Shown: one piece after another, positions 18,954 through 28,308 of the stretch | Position numbering within the stretch: the first letter of the stretch is position 1 | How the letters are laid out: each line of letters begins with the position of its first letter | Source of the DNA: Paraburkholderia sp. FT54 | Lineage (GTDB): Bacteria > Pseudomonadota > Gammaproteobacteria > Burkholderiales > Burkholderiaceae | DNA: 64,000 bases | Assembly: GCF_031585635.1 (NCBI RefSeq) | Contig: NZ_CP134195.1 | Location: 1,674,001 to 1,738,000, forward strand | Direction: 5' to 3' | Made by a program: the position numbers and the translations under genes | The notes under the pieces: generated by a model | The model's input: the letters and a program-made list of their open reading frames with translations, nothing else | Database searches by the model: none | Told to the model about the DNA's origin: nothing

Positions 18954-20377
18954 CAGGCGCGGCTTACGCTCAGCTGGGTGCGATGCCGATGGTGCTGATC
19001 ACCGGTCAGAAGGCCATCATGACAGCGCGCCAGGCGCGCTTTCAGATCGTCGACATCGTGGCGACGATGAAGCCGCTCACCAAGGCGTCCCGGCAGATTG
19101 TCAACGGCGCCAGCATTCCGACCATGGTGCGCGAGGCATTCCGCGTGGCTGCGCAGGAGCGGCCGGGTCCGGTGCATCTCGAGTTGCCGGAAGACGTGGC
19201 CGCCTCGGAGGTAGGCAGTGGCATCCCGTTGATTCCATTGCATGCGGTCGACCTTCCTGTCGCCGGGCAGGCGGCAATCGAGCAGGCTGCCGCCTTGCTG
19301 AAGAGCGCCCAACGTCCGCTGGTCATGTTCGGCGCGGCCAGCAACCGGCCCCGTCTTGCCGGGCAGTTGACCGACTTCATCCGGCGCACGGGCATGCCGT
19401 ACTTCAACACGCAAATGGGTAAGGGGACCGTGTCCGCAATCGGTCGCGAAGAGACGTCCGAACTCTGGATGGGAACGGCGGCGCTAAGCGAACGTGACTA
19501 CCTGCACGAGGCGATCGAGCGCGCCGACCTGATTCTCGCCATCGGCCACGACACGGTCGAAAAGCCGCCTTTTATCATGGGGCCCGGCGGGCCGATGGTC
19601 ATTCACGTCGGATATACGCCGGCCAATGTCGAACAGGTGTTCTTCCCGCACGCGGAAGTGGTCGGAGACCTCGGCTTGAGTCTAGGGCGCCTGGCTGATC
19701 TGCTGGAGGGAGACCTGCCGCGCGCGGCGGCGTTGGCGCCGCTGCGCGAAGATATCCTGAGACGCACGCTGGGACGGGCGGAGGAATCGCGCTTTCCGTT
19801 GACTCCGCAACGCATCGTTCACGACGTGAGGAAGATCATGCCGGCCGACGGCATCCTTGCGCTTGACAATGGCATGTATAAACTCTGGTTCGCACGGTGC
19901 TACAGAACCCGCAGCGCGAACACGCTATTGCTCGACAATGCGCTGGCAACCATGGGGACGGGCTTGCCATCGGCGATGATGGCCGCGATTCTTTATCCGG
20001 ATCGTCGTGTCATGGCTGTTTGCGGTGACGGCGGATTCATGATGAACTCGCAGGAACTCGAGACGGCGGTGAGACTGAAGCTCAATCTCGTCGTGTTGAT
20101 CATTCAGGACGATGCCTACGGAATGATTCGCTGGAAGCAGGCCGTCGACAAATTCGCTGACTGGGGACTGACTTTCGGTAACCTCGATTTTGTCAAATAT
20201 GCGGATGCGTACGGCGCAAAGGGCAGGCGCATTGAGACGGCGGAGGCTTTGGCTCCGGCATTGGAGAGCGCGTTCGGCGAAGGCGGGGTACAACTGGTCA
20301 TCGTTCCGGTTGACTACTCGGAAAACGTCCGCGTCTTTGTTGAGGAACTAGGCAATCGGGTCATGGAGGTCGCGTAA
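18950..20377 (+). pseudogene. Acetolactate-synthase-like TPP enzyme lacking its N-terminus
   Basis: 475 codons are open, from TGAAYAQLGAMPMVLITGQK to the C-terminus. The central FAD/DHS-like domain and the C-terminal TPP domain (CGDGGFMMNSQELETAVRL, then DDAYGMIRWKQ) are present. About 80-90 residues of the N-terminal PYR domain, including the Glu that activates TPP, are missing, so catalysis is unlikely. The GTG at 18950 overlaps the truncated CoA-transferase. The remaining part shows no stop codons, so the loss may be recent. Confidence 0.8.
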
Positions 20378-21504
20378 TGAAGATCAAGGCAGCAGTACTG
20401 GAAACAATGGGCGCAGCGTATCCGTATGCCGTTTCCCGTCCATTGCGTATCGACGAGGTTGAGCTTGCACCGCCGGGGCCTGATGAGGTGCTTGTCAAGA
20501 TCGCCGCTGCGGGCTTGTGTCACTCCGACCTGTCCGTCATCAACGGCGATCGGCCGCGCCCCATGCCGATGGCACTCGGACACGAGGCCGCTGGCGTCGT
20601 CGCCGAACTGGGGGCAGGCGTTACCGATCTTCAGATAGGCGATCATGTCATGGTGGTATTCGTGCCAAGCTGCGGCCACTGCGCGCCTTGCGCCGAGGGC
20701 CGCCCAGCCTTGTGCGAGCCGGGCGCGGCGGCGAACGGGGCCGGCACGCTGCTCTCCGGCGCACGTCGGCTTACGCGCGGTGGCGAGACATTGCATCACC
20801 ACCTTGGCTGCTCGGTGTTTGCGGAATACGCGACCGTATCGCGGCGCTCGGTCGTCAGGATCGACGCCGGCGTGCCGCTCGACGAAGCCGCGCTATTCGG
20901 ATGTGCCGTGCTCACGGGCGTCGGCGCGGTGGTGAATACGGCGCAAGTGCGTGTCGGCGCGTCTGTTGCCGTGGTCGGGCTGGGCGGTGTGGGCCTGGCG
21001 GCCCTGATCGGCGCACAGGCGGCTGGCGCTCGCCAGATCATCGCCGTCGACCTGTCCGATGCGAAACTGGAGCAGGCGCGCGCCCTCGGCGCCACGCACA
21101 CGGTCAACGCGGGCCGCGATGACGCCGTCGAGCAGATCCGTGTATTGAGCTCAGGCGGGGTCGAGTTTGCCTTCGAATTCGCAGGCGCCATTCGCGCGCT
21201 GGATCTCGCTTATCGCATCACCCGTCGCGGCGGCTCGACCGTCACCGCAGGTCTGCCGCCGTCTACCGCGCTATGGCCGCTGCCGGCAGTGAGTCTGGTC
21301 GCTGAAGAGCGCACACTCAAAGGCAGTTATATCGGCACGTGCGTGCCTGCCCGCGACATTCCCCATTACATCGATCTTTATATGCAGGGCAGGCTGCCGG
21401 TCGACAAACTACTCACCGGCCGCCTGACGCTAGATGAAATCAATCATGGCTTTGATCTGCTCCACGAAGGAAAAGCGATCCGGCAGGTCGTAGTGTTCGG
21501 ATAG
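20377..21504 (+). CDS. Zinc-dependent alcohol dehydrogenase
   Basis: 375 residues of the MDR family. Catalytic zinc ligands appear in AGLCHSDLSV and GHEAAGVV; structural-zinc cysteines in CGHCAPCAEGRPALC; cofactor motif GLGGVGLAALIGA. Resembles the class III-like (FrmA/AdhC-type) bacterial enzymes. Its ATG overlaps the stop of the TPP gene (TAATG), so it was part of the operon before the upstream deletion. Confidence 0.93.
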   Translation: MKIKAAVLETMGAAYPYAVSRPLRIDEVELAPPGPDEVLVKIAAAGLCHSDLSVINGDRPRPMPMALGHEAAGVVAELGAGVTDLQIGDHVMVVFVPSCGHCAPCAEGRPALCEPGAAANGAGTLLSGARRLTRGGETLHHHLGCSVFAEYATVSRRSVVRIDAGVPLDEAALFGCAVLTGVGAVVNTAQVRVGASVAVVGLGGVGLAALIGAQAAGARQIIAVDLSDAKLEQARALGATHTVNAGRDDAVEQIRVLSSGGVEFAFEFAGAIRALDLAYRITRRGGSTVTAGLPPSTALWPLPAVSLVAEERTLKGSYIGTCVPARDIPHYIDLYMQGRLPVDKLLTGRLTLDEINHGFDLLHEGKAIRQVVVFG

Positions 21505-21526
21505 TGCCTGACTCGGTCCACTCGAC

Positions 21527-21706
21527 TCAAACCGAAGCGTTGCCGCCATGTCCATGAAAGCGGGCGAGAAACTGCCTTGCGCGCAGCGAGTCCGGCGAGC
21601 CGAAAAATTTGGCCGGCGTCGCCGTTTCGACAACCCGGCCGACGTCCATGAACACGATGCGATCGGCTAGCTGTCGCGCGAATTCCATTTCGTGCGTGAC
21701 GACTGT
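21527..21706 (-). pseudogene. C-terminal remnant of an amino-acid ABC transporter ATPase (GlnQ-type)
   Basis: About 59 codons in one frame read TVVTHEMEFARQLADRIVFM then DVGRVVETATPAKFFGSPDS and QFLARF, the end of a polar amino-acid ABC ATPase from the H-loop onward. A stop lies just upstream in frame and no Walker motifs are present. It is a leftover of a deleted gene between the alcohol dehydrogenase and the secreted protein. Confidence 0.8.
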
Positions 21707-21822
21707 TCATCTTGAAATGAAGCCTTCGACGTGCCGGCCGAAATTGACGACAATGTGTCCACGGGAACGATTGCGGTTATGCTCCGTCGTCGGAGACGCC
21801 GGCTGACTCTAAAGAAGGAAAC

Positions 21823-22254
21823 ATGAGACAACTGTTGCTCGCTGCCTTCGCAGCCACCTCTTTCGCGACTTGCGTTCATGCGCAAAGCAATGCGTCCGGC
21901 CCGCTCGCCACGCCCGCGGGCAACCTTCAATTTATGCGTGTCGACCACGATTTCGTGGGGATGCTCGACAAGGAAATTTTCGATCGCTTCAGCGCGGCCA
22001 CGCTCACGCATTTCGATGAGGTCGGCAACGCAAATGACAGCGTCACGCGCACGCTCGTCCAGACCGATTCCGGCCCGGTGCTGTACGACTTTCGCCACCA
22101 TCCGCCGCTAGTGCAACGCTCCGGTATGCGCATGACGGTCAAGCGCGTGTTCTGGCAAGGCGATGAAGTCGTGATGCAAAGCTCGCAAGGCTGGTTCCGA
22201 TTCAAACACGGTGTGCTGACGAAGTTGCAGTCGTCTGTGACGACGTACCATTGA
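21823..22254 (+). CDS. Secreted protein of unknown function
   Basis: 143 residues with a clear Sec signal peptide (MRQLLLAAFAATSFATCVHA, cleavage before QSN). The mature part is a small, mostly beta-predicted domain with YDFRHHPPLVQR and VKRVFWQGDEVVMQ. AAGGAA precedes the ATG. No family recognised. It is bounded by gene remnants. Confidence 0.75.
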   Translation: MRQLLLAAFAATSFATCVHAQSNASGPLATPAGNLQFMRVDHDFVGMLDKEIFDRFSAATLTHFDEVGNANDSVTRTLVQTDSGPVLYDFRHHPPLVQRSGMRMTVKRVFWQGDEVVMQSSQGWFRFKHGVLTKLQSSVTTYH

Positions 22255-22338
22255 TTACGCGCACCCCAAACGCACGAGCGAGCGATGACGTAGGTCGGGT
22301 CGCCGCGCACGCACTGCGGAATGGAATAACCGCAACCA

Positions 22339-22432
22339 TCACGCTATTCGTTCTCTGAAAAGTTCGCCTATATCAGGAAGCGAGACGGCCAGTTCGCTGA
22401 TGTGCACCCGCAGATAACGTGCGCGTTCAAAC
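22339..22432 (-). pseudogene. Possible C-terminal gene scrap
   Basis: About 30 codons read RARYLRVHISELAVSLPDIG then ELFRERIA and stop, directly downstream of the CoA-transferase gene on the same strand. The composition is protein-like, but no start codon and no family can be assigned. Confidence 0.3.
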
Positions 22433-23650
22433 GACGCCTTTTTTCCTCAGCTCACCGAGTTCATCCCTATCGATCCCACACAGCGATACCAGCACGTCAT
22501 CGGTATGCTGCCCGAGCGTCGGCGGCGCGCTTCGATACTCGATCGGCGACGCTGACATCCGGATCGGATTGGCCACGCTGGGCGCGCTGCCCGCGAGCGG
22601 ATGAGGCAAATCCACCCGCATACCGCGGTATTGGACCTGTGGGTGTGCGAACGTCTGCGCGATGTCGTTGATCGGTCCACAAGGTATGCCCGCGGCCGCG
22701 AGCGGCGTCACCCACTGCTCGATCGTGCGCGTGATCAGGAGTTCCTGAATCATCGGGACGAGCATTTCACGGTTCATCACGCGTGCCGCATTCGTCGCAA
22801 ACTTCGGATTGGTTGCCAGATGTGCGCAATCCGCAATCTCGCAGAATTTGCGGAACTGTCCGTCGTTGCCGACCGCTAGCACCATTTGCCCATCTTTGGC
22901 CTTGAACACCTGGTAAGGCACGATGTTCGCGTGTGCATTGCCCTCGCGCTTGGGCGTCTTTCCCGATACCAGGTAGTTGAGGTTCATATTCGCCATTGCC
23001 GCGACCTGCACATCGAGCAATGCCATGTCGATGTATTGGCCTTCGCCCGTCTCGGTGCGATGCGCCAGTGCGGCCAGGATGCCGACGGTTGCATACATGC
23101 CCGTCATCAGGTCGGCAAACGCCACCCCGACCTTTTGTGGGCCGCCACCCGGCAGTTCGTCACGCTCACCGGTGATGCTCATCAATCCGCCCATGGCCTG
23201 AACGATGAAGTCGTAACCGGCCATCTTCGAGAGCGGACCGTCTTGTCCGAAGCCCGTTATCGAGCAATAAACGAGCCGCGGATTGACGGCGCGCAGATCG
23301 CTGTATGCAAGCCCGTAGCGTGCCATGTCGCCGACCTTGTAGTTCTCGATGAACACGTCGCATTGCTGCGCCAGCTTGCGGATGATGGCTTGTCCTTCGC
23401 GCGTCGCAATGTCCAGCGTCACCGATTTTTTGCCGCGATTTGCCGACAGGAAATAGGCCGACTCGCCAGTGGCATTGCCGTCATGGTCGTGCAGATAGGG
23501 CGGCCCCCAGCTGCGCGTGTCGTCGCCCGTGCCGGGACGTTCGATCTTGATCACTTCAGCGCCCAGGTCCGCCAGCGTTTGGCTCGCCCAAGGGCCGGCC
23601 AGGACGCGGGACAGATCGAGAATGCGAAGGTGTGAAAGTGCGCTGGACAT
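22427..23650 (-). CDS. CaiB/BaiF-family CoA-transferase
   Basis: 407 residues of a class III CoA-transferase. Family features: RILDLSRVLAGPWASQTLAD, LGAEVIKIERPGTGDDTR, NRGKKSVTLD, GQDGPLSKMAGYDFIVQAMG, and VAFADLMTG with the conserved Asp. It moves CoA between a carboxylic acid pair in the cytoplasm. The ATG at 23650 has GAGG 8 nt upstream. A palindromic operator lies 41-63 nt upstream, and the divergent gene is an IclR regulator. Together with the acyl-CoA dehydrogenase it implies activation and oxidation of an organic acid. Confidence 0.93.
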   Translation of the reverse strand: MSSALSHLRILDLSRVLAGPWASQTLADLGAEVIKIERPGTGDDTRSWGPPYLHDHDGNATGESAYFLSANRGKKSVTLDIATREGQAIIRKLAQQCDVFIENYKVGDMARYGLAYSDLRAVNPRLVYCSITGFGQDGPLSKMAGYDFIVQAMGGLMSITGERDELPGGGPQKVGVAFADLMTGMYATVGILAALAHRTETGEGQYIDMALLDVQVAAMANMNLNYLVSGKTPKREGNAHANIVPYQVFKAKDGQMVLAVGNDGQFRKFCEIADCAHLATNPKFATNAARVMNREMLVPMIQELLITRTIEQWVTPLAAAGIPCGPINDIAQTFAHPQVQYRGMRVDLPHPLAGSAPSVANPIRMSASPIEYRSAPPTLGQHTDDVLVSLCGIDRDELGELRKKGVV

Positions 23651-23690
23651 GAACGTCATCCTCAAGTCGAAGGTAATTCGGGTGTTTCCG

Positions 23691-23713
23691 ATTGGTCCGC
23701 TGTGCGGACCAAT
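23691..23713. promoter_or_regulatory. IclR-type operator 1 (CoA-transferase side)
   Basis: A perfect palindrome with 10-nt arms ATTGGTCCGC and GCGGACCAAT around TGT. It shares the core GGTCCGC-TNT-GCGGACC with the copy at 23882. The distance to the CoA-transferase start (41-63 nt) places it over the promoter. Confidence 0.75.
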
Positions 23714-23881
23714 GAGATAAAATCTGAGCTGATACGCACATTAACGGACCGGGCCTGGAATGTAAACACCGTTAAATAGCCGATACGGCCAGGCGAAATG
23801 TCCCCTAAAAAGGCGATGTAAACAGTGCCCGTACCGCGTCATATGGTTTGCTGCGTAAAAATGGCACGATCATGCCAAAAT

Positions 23882-23898
23882 GGTCCGCTTTGCGGACC
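23882..23898. promoter_or_regulatory. IclR-type operator 2 (regulator side)
   Basis: Arms GGTCCGC and GCGGACC around TTT, 36-52 nt upstream of the chosen IclR start. The core is identical in both arms to operator 1, so the regulator probably controls both divergent promoters and thus itself. Confidence 0.75.
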
Positions 23899-23933
23899 GA
23901 TTTTCGAAAATGTTTGACAGGGAGATTTTCACC

Positions 23934-24830
23934 ATGACAGGATTCGGCAAAAGCAAGGGTTCGGGAAAGCAGGAGCAGAGTGCGGCCATGTCGAAGACGA
24001 AGAACGCGGCGGGATCATCGGTCCCTCCGTATGAGCAACGTGACATTGCGCGTTTCGACGAAGAGGCGGGCTCGGATCGGCAGTTCGTGACCGCGCTGGC
24101 GAGGGGACTCGAGGTGTTGCGCTGCTTCGGCCCCGGGGAGCGCTATCTGGGGTTGTCGGAGCTGGCTCGTCGCACGAACCTGCCAAAAGCAACCGTGGCG
24201 CGATTGGCGGGCACGCTCGCGAAGCTGGGTTATCTGCGCTACTCGGAGTCGCTCGGGAAATATAGCCTTGGGACCGGTGTTCTTTCGCTTGGCTACTCGA
24301 TGCTGTCGAATCTGGACATCCGCGATGTCGCGCGGCCGTTCATGCAGGAACTTGCCGAGTATGCGCGCGCGTCGGTGGCCGTCGGGGTGCGTGACCGCCT
24401 CTCGATCGTCTACATCGAGTGGGTGCGCAGCAGCGCGCCGATTACGGTAATGCGTGCCGTCGGCGTCCGGTTGCCGCTCGCGACGACGTCGATTGGACGG
24501 GCGTACCTTGCGGCGGCACCCGAGGATGAACGCAGCGAGGTGCTCGAGCAGGTGCGTCTTCAGGACGAATCGGACTGGCCGCGCATCAAGCGCGGCATCG
24601 ATCAGGCAGTGAAGGACTATGAGGAACGCGGCTTCTGTCTCTCGGTGGGCGAATGGGACAAAGATATTGCAAGCGTCGGCGCGCCATTCACGGCACCCGA
24701 TGGCACGCGCATGGCTTTTAACTGCGGCGGCCCGGCATTCGTGATGAGCCGGGATACGCTGGAAAACGACATTGGTCCACGCCTCGTGGACCTTGTGCAA
24801 CGTCTGGGTGCCGCCATAGGGCGGCGCTGA
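23934..24830 (+). CDS. IclR-family transcriptional regulator
   Basis: 298 residues from ATG 23934 (AGGGAG 9 nt upstream; an ATG at 23910 is possible). After a basic low-complexity N-terminus comes the winged helix (LGLSELARRTNLPKATVARL) and the IclR effector domain with ARASVAVGVRDRLSIVYIEW and a C-terminal GGPAFVMSRD. It sits between the CoA-transferase and the acyl-CoA dehydrogenase genes and probably controls both through the two palindromes. Confidence 0.93.
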   Translation: MTGFGKSKGSGKQEQSAAMSKTKNAAGSSVPPYEQRDIARFDEEAGSDRQFVTALARGLEVLRCFGPGERYLGLSELARRTNLPKATVARLAGTLAKLGYLRYSESLGKYSLGTGVLSLGYSMLSNLDIRDVARPFMQELAEYARASVAVGVRDRLSIVYIEWVRSSAPITVMRAVGVRLPLATTSIGRAYLAAAPEDERSEVLEQVRLQDESDWPRIKRGIDQAVKDYEERGFCLSVGEWDKDIASVGAPFTAPDGTRMAFNCGGPAFVMSRDTLENDIGPRLVDLVQRLGAAIGRR

Positions 24831-24881
24831 CCGACACATGGGACGCTCGAACGAAGCGTCCTTCTGGAATCAGGAATACAG

Positions 24882-26036
24882 ATGATCCGTGACCATGAAA
24901 CGCTAATCCTCCTTCTCGGCGCAGTTTCGCGCTTCGTGCGCGAGCGGCTCATCCCCGCTGAGGATGAAGTGGCGGAGACAGACCAGATTCCCGCCGCCAT
25001 CGTTGCCGAGATGCGCGAGCTCGGGCTTTTCGGCCTTTCCATCCCCGAGGAATACGGCGGTCTCGGGCTCACGATGGAAGAGGAAGTGCTTGTGGCGTTT
25101 GAAATCGGCAAGACGTCGCCATGTTTTCGCTCGTTGTTCGGCACCAATGTTGGTATCGGGTCGCAGGGAATCATCATCGACGGAACGGCGCAACAGAAGC
25201 AACACTATCTGCCGAGGCTCGCGTCGGGCGAACTCATCGCCTCGTTCGCGCTGACCGAGCCGGGCTCGGGCTCGGATGCCGCTTCGCTGTCTACGCGGGC
25301 CGTGCGCGACGGTGACCACTACATCATCGACGGCACCAAGAGCTTCATCACGAACGCACCCGAAGCCGGCATCTTCACCGTCATGGCCCGCACCGATCCC
25401 GAGGTCAGAGGCGCGGGCGGCATCTCGGCATTTATCGTCGAAAGAGGCGTCCCCGGTGTATCGCTAGGGAAAATCGACAAAAAGATGGGGCAGAAGGGCG
25501 CACATACCTGTGACGTCATCTTCGAAAACTGCCGGGTGCCCGCGCGAAACCTCATTGGCGGTATCGAGGGAATTGGCTTCAAAACCGCCATGAGAGTACT
25601 GGACAAGGGGCGTCTGCACATTGCCGCGATTTGCGTTGGCGCGGCCGAGCGCATGCTCGACGATGCGCTTCACTACGCGATGGAGCGGCAGCAGTTCGGC
25701 AAGCCGATCGGCGAATTTCAGCTTGTCCAGGCCATGCTCGCCGATAGCAAGGCGGAGCTCTACGCCGCCCGTACGATGGTGCTCGATGCGGCTCGCCGCC
25801 GTGACAACAAGGAAGACGTGTCCACGGAGGCATCGTGCTGCAAGCTGTTTGCTTCCGAGATGTGTGGCCGTGTCGCCGATCGTGCTGTGCAGATCCACGG
25901 CGGCGCGGGATATGTCTCCGAGTATGCGATCGAACGCTTTTACCGCGATGTGCGGCTGTTCCGCATTTACGAAGGCACGAGCCAGATTCAGCAACTTGTC
26001 ATTGCGCGAAACATGATGCGCGACGCGAGTATCTGA
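24882..26036 (+). CDS. Acyl-CoA dehydrogenase
   Basis: 384 residues, standard length. Three ACAD domains: N-terminal helical (EEYGGLGLTMEEE), beta-barrel FAD-contact motif SFALTEPGSGSDAASL, and C-terminal helical domain with RQQFGKPIGEFQ, QIHGGAGYVSEY and the catalytic Glu364 in IYEGTSQIQQ. It introduces a 2,3 double bond into an acyl-CoA and passes electrons to ETF, and etfBA lie 1.4 kb downstream. Acyl substrate unknown. Confidence 0.95.
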   Translation: MIRDHETLILLLGAVSRFVRERLIPAEDEVAETDQIPAAIVAEMRELGLFGLSIPEEYGGLGLTMEEEVLVAFEIGKTSPCFRSLFGTNVGIGSQGIIIDGTAQQKQHYLPRLASGELIASFALTEPGSGSDAASLSTRAVRDGDHYIIDGTKSFITNAPEAGIFTVMARTDPEVRGAGGISAFIVERGVPGVSLGKIDKKMGQKGAHTCDVIFENCRVPARNLIGGIEGIGFKTAMRVLDKGRLHIAAICVGAAERMLDDALHYAMERQQFGKPIGEFQLVQAMLADSKAELYAARTMVLDAARRRDNKEDVSTEASCCKLFASEMCGRVADRAVQIHGGAGYVSEYAIERFYRDVRLFRIYEGTSQIQQLVIARNMMRDASI

Positions 26037-26150
26037 TCGCTGCCGCCGTGTCGAAATAGTGAAGTGGGCGGTGACTGATCACCGCCAATCGTTTGCCGTA
26101 AAAAGCACCAGAGAGTGCTTGCGGCATGTTTGTCCCATGGAGGAGCGTAG

Positions 26151-27410
26151 ATGGAAGTCAATTCGTTTAGCCAGCAAGGCTTGATTGCCCGTGATCGCGT
26201 ATGGATCGTGGCGTTTGTATTTGCTTTTCTCGGCTTGATGGTCGACGGAGCAGACCTGATGTTTCTGTCCTATAGCCTGTCGAGTCTCAAGCGCGAATTC
26301 GGACTCTCGAATGTAGAAGCGGGGGCGCTCGGCAGCATCACGCTCGCGGGCATGGCGATCGGCGGCATCTACGGCGGATGGGCCTGCGATCGCTTCGGCC
26401 GCGTGCGAACGGTGGTCTGGACTATCGCGGTATTTTCGATTGGTACGGCCGCGCTCGGCTTCACGCAGACCTTCTCGCAGTTCGCTGCCTTTCGCTTCAT
26501 TGCATCGCTTGGGCTCGGCGCACAGTACGTCGCGTGCAATACGTTGATGTCCGAATATTCGCCTACCCGATTTCGTTCGACGATCCTCGGCACGCTACAG
26601 GCGGGATGGTCAGTGGGCTATGTCGTGGCAACGATTCTGGCCGCCTGGATTCTGCCGGCATTCGGCTGGCGTTATCTCTTCTTCATTTCGATTGTTCCTG
26701 TCGTCCTCGCGCTGATCATGCAGCGTATCGTTCCCGAGCCGGAGAGTTACGTTGCTTCGCGGGATGCGCGTCGTCGCGGCGTCGCCGTCGGAAAAGAAAA
26801 CAGCGCGGGTACGATGAAGCTCGTCTTCGGCGATCAGGCTCACCGTCGCATGTTCATGTTGTGGTCGCTGACAGCGGGTCTGCTGCAGTTTGGTTACTAC
26901 GGTGTCAGCAACTGGATGCCGACCTACCTGGAGAAGGAACTGCATCTGAACTTTTCGTCGATGACGAGCTATATGGTCGGCACCTATGTCGCGATGATCC
27001 TCGGAAAGGTCATGGCAGGCTGGCTCGCGGACAAGTTTGGCCGGCGAGCGGTGTTCGCATTCGGTGCATTCGGCGCCGCGGTGTTCCTGCCGGCTATCGT
27101 GCTGTGGCACACGCCCGGCAACATTGTCTATCTGATGACCTTTTTCGGCCTCCTTTACGGGATGCCGTATGGCGTGAACGCGACTTACATGACCGAGAGT
27201 TTCGAGGCCCGCATTCGCGGCTCGGCCGTCGGCGGCGCATACAACCTGGGACGTGCCGGTGCGGCGATCGCCCCCGCCGCGATTGGATTCCTTGCAACGA
27301 ACGGAACGATCGGTCTCGGTTTTCTGGTCATGGGCGGGGCGTACTTTCTTTGCGGTCTTGTGCCCGCGCTCTTCATCAGGGAGAAGCTCTACGATCCGCA
27401 GAATGCGTGA
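26151..27410 (+). CDS. MFS transporter, aromatic/organic-acid symporter type
   Basis: 419 residues, about 12 membrane segments. The conserved loop after helix 2 reads [13 protein letters not shown], and [20 protein letters not shown] in helix 1 resembles the acid:proton symporter group (a D in helix 1 is usual). It likely brings in the acid that the CoA-transferase activates. Its ATG has GGAGG upstream. Placed between the dehydrogenase and etfB on the same strand. Confidence 0.9.
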   Translation: MEVNSFSQQGLIARDRVWIVAFVFAFLGLMVDGADLMFLSYSLSSLKREFGLSNVEAGALGSITLAGMAIGGIYGGWACDRFGRVRTVVWTIAVFSIGTAALGFTQTFSQFAAFRFIASLGLGAQYVACNTLMSEYSPTRFRSTILGTLQAGWSVGYVVATILAAWILPAFGWRYLFFISIVPVVLALIMQRIVPEPESYVASRDARRRGVAVGKENSAGTMKLVFGDQAHRRMFMLWSLTAGLLQFGYYGVSNWMPTYLEKELHLNFSSMTSYMVGTYVAMILGKVMAGWLADKFGRRAVFAFGAFGAAVFLPAIVLWHTPGNIVYLMTFFGLLYGMPYGVNATYMTESFEARIRGSAVGGAYNLGRAGAAIAPAAIGFLATNGTIGLGFLVMGGAYFLCGLVPALFIREKLYDPQNA

Positions 27411-27481
27411 CCGTAACGACTGACCGCGGCCGTACCTGCGCAGTTTGCGGGACGGCGGCATATGTGTTCATTGGGGATTTT

Positions 27482-28231
27482 ATGAAGATTCTGGTGCCAG
27501 TAAAGCGCGTAGTCGACTACAACGTGAAAGTTCGAGTCAAGTCGGACGGCACGGGCGTCGACATTGCTAACGTGAAGATGTCGATGAATCCGTTCGACGA
27601 AATCGCGGTTGAAGAAGCGGTGCGTCTGAAAGAAGCGGGCGTGGCGACCGAAGTGATCGCTGTGTCGGCGGGCGTGATGCAATCGCAGGAAACGCTGCGC
27701 ACGGCGCTGGCGATTGGTGCGGATCGCGCGATTCTGATCGAGTCGGGCGAAGAACTGCAGCCGCTGGCTGTCGCGAAGCTGCTGAAGGCGCTGGTCGACA
27801 AGGAACAGCCGCAGCTGGTCATTCTCGGCAAGCAGGCCATCGACGACGATTCGAACCAGACCGGCCAGATGCTCGCTGCGCTGGCGAATTTGCCGCAAGC
27901 CACGTTTGCCTCGAAGGTTGTCGTGGCAGACGGCAAGGCAACCGTTTCGCGCGAAGTGGACGGCGGCGCGGAAACGCTGTCCTTGAAGCTCCCCGCAGTC
28001 ATCACCACCGACCTGCGCCTGAACGAGCCGCGCTACGTGACGTTGCCGAACATCATGAAGGCGAAGAAGAAGCCGCTGGAAGTCCTCAAGCCGGAAGATC
28101 TGGGTGTCGACGTCACGCCGCGCCTGAAGACGCTGAAAGTCGTCGAGCCGCCGAAGCGCTCCGCCGGTGTGAAGGTGCCGGATGTGAAGACGCTGGTCGA
28201 GAAGCTGAAGACCGAAGCCAAGGTGCTTTAA
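27482..28231 (+). CDS. etfB: Electron transfer flavoprotein beta subunit
   Basis: 249 residues. [19 protein letters not shown] at the start, [20 protein letters not shown] and the AMP/FAD-contact [19 protein letters not shown] identify EtfB. It forms a heterodimer with EtfA and carries electrons from acyl-CoA dehydrogenases to ETF-quinone oxidoreductase. Codon choice is visibly more biased towards C/G-ending optimal codons than in the genes around it, as expected for a highly expressed gene. A start at 27482 is fixed by the conserved N-terminus. Confidence 0.97.
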   Translation: MKILVPVKRVVDYNVKVRVKSDGTGVDIANVKMSMNPFDEIAVEEAVRLKEAGVATEVIAVSAGVMQSQETLRTALAIGADRAILIESGEELQPLAVAKLLKALVDKEQPQLVILGKQAIDDDSNQTGQMLAALANLPQATFASKVVVADGKATVSREVDGGAETLSLKLPAVITTDLRLNEPRYVTLPNIMKAKKKPLEVLKPEDLGVDVTPRLKTLKVVEPPKRSAGVKVPDVKTLVEKLKTEAKVL

Positions 28232-28256
28232 GTAGAACGGCAACCATGTTGCATGG

Positions 28257-28290
28257 GACTGGAGCAAGCGCCAAAGCGCTAACTCCAGTC
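28257..28290 (+). other. Intercistronic stem-loop between etfB and etfA
   Basis: Arms GACTGGAG and CTCCAGTC enclose an inner AGCGC/GCGCT helix. It lies in the 77-nt gap and may protect or balance the two messages. Confidence 0.5.
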
Positions 28291-28308
28291 GACACGGAGA
28301 TAGAGCAA

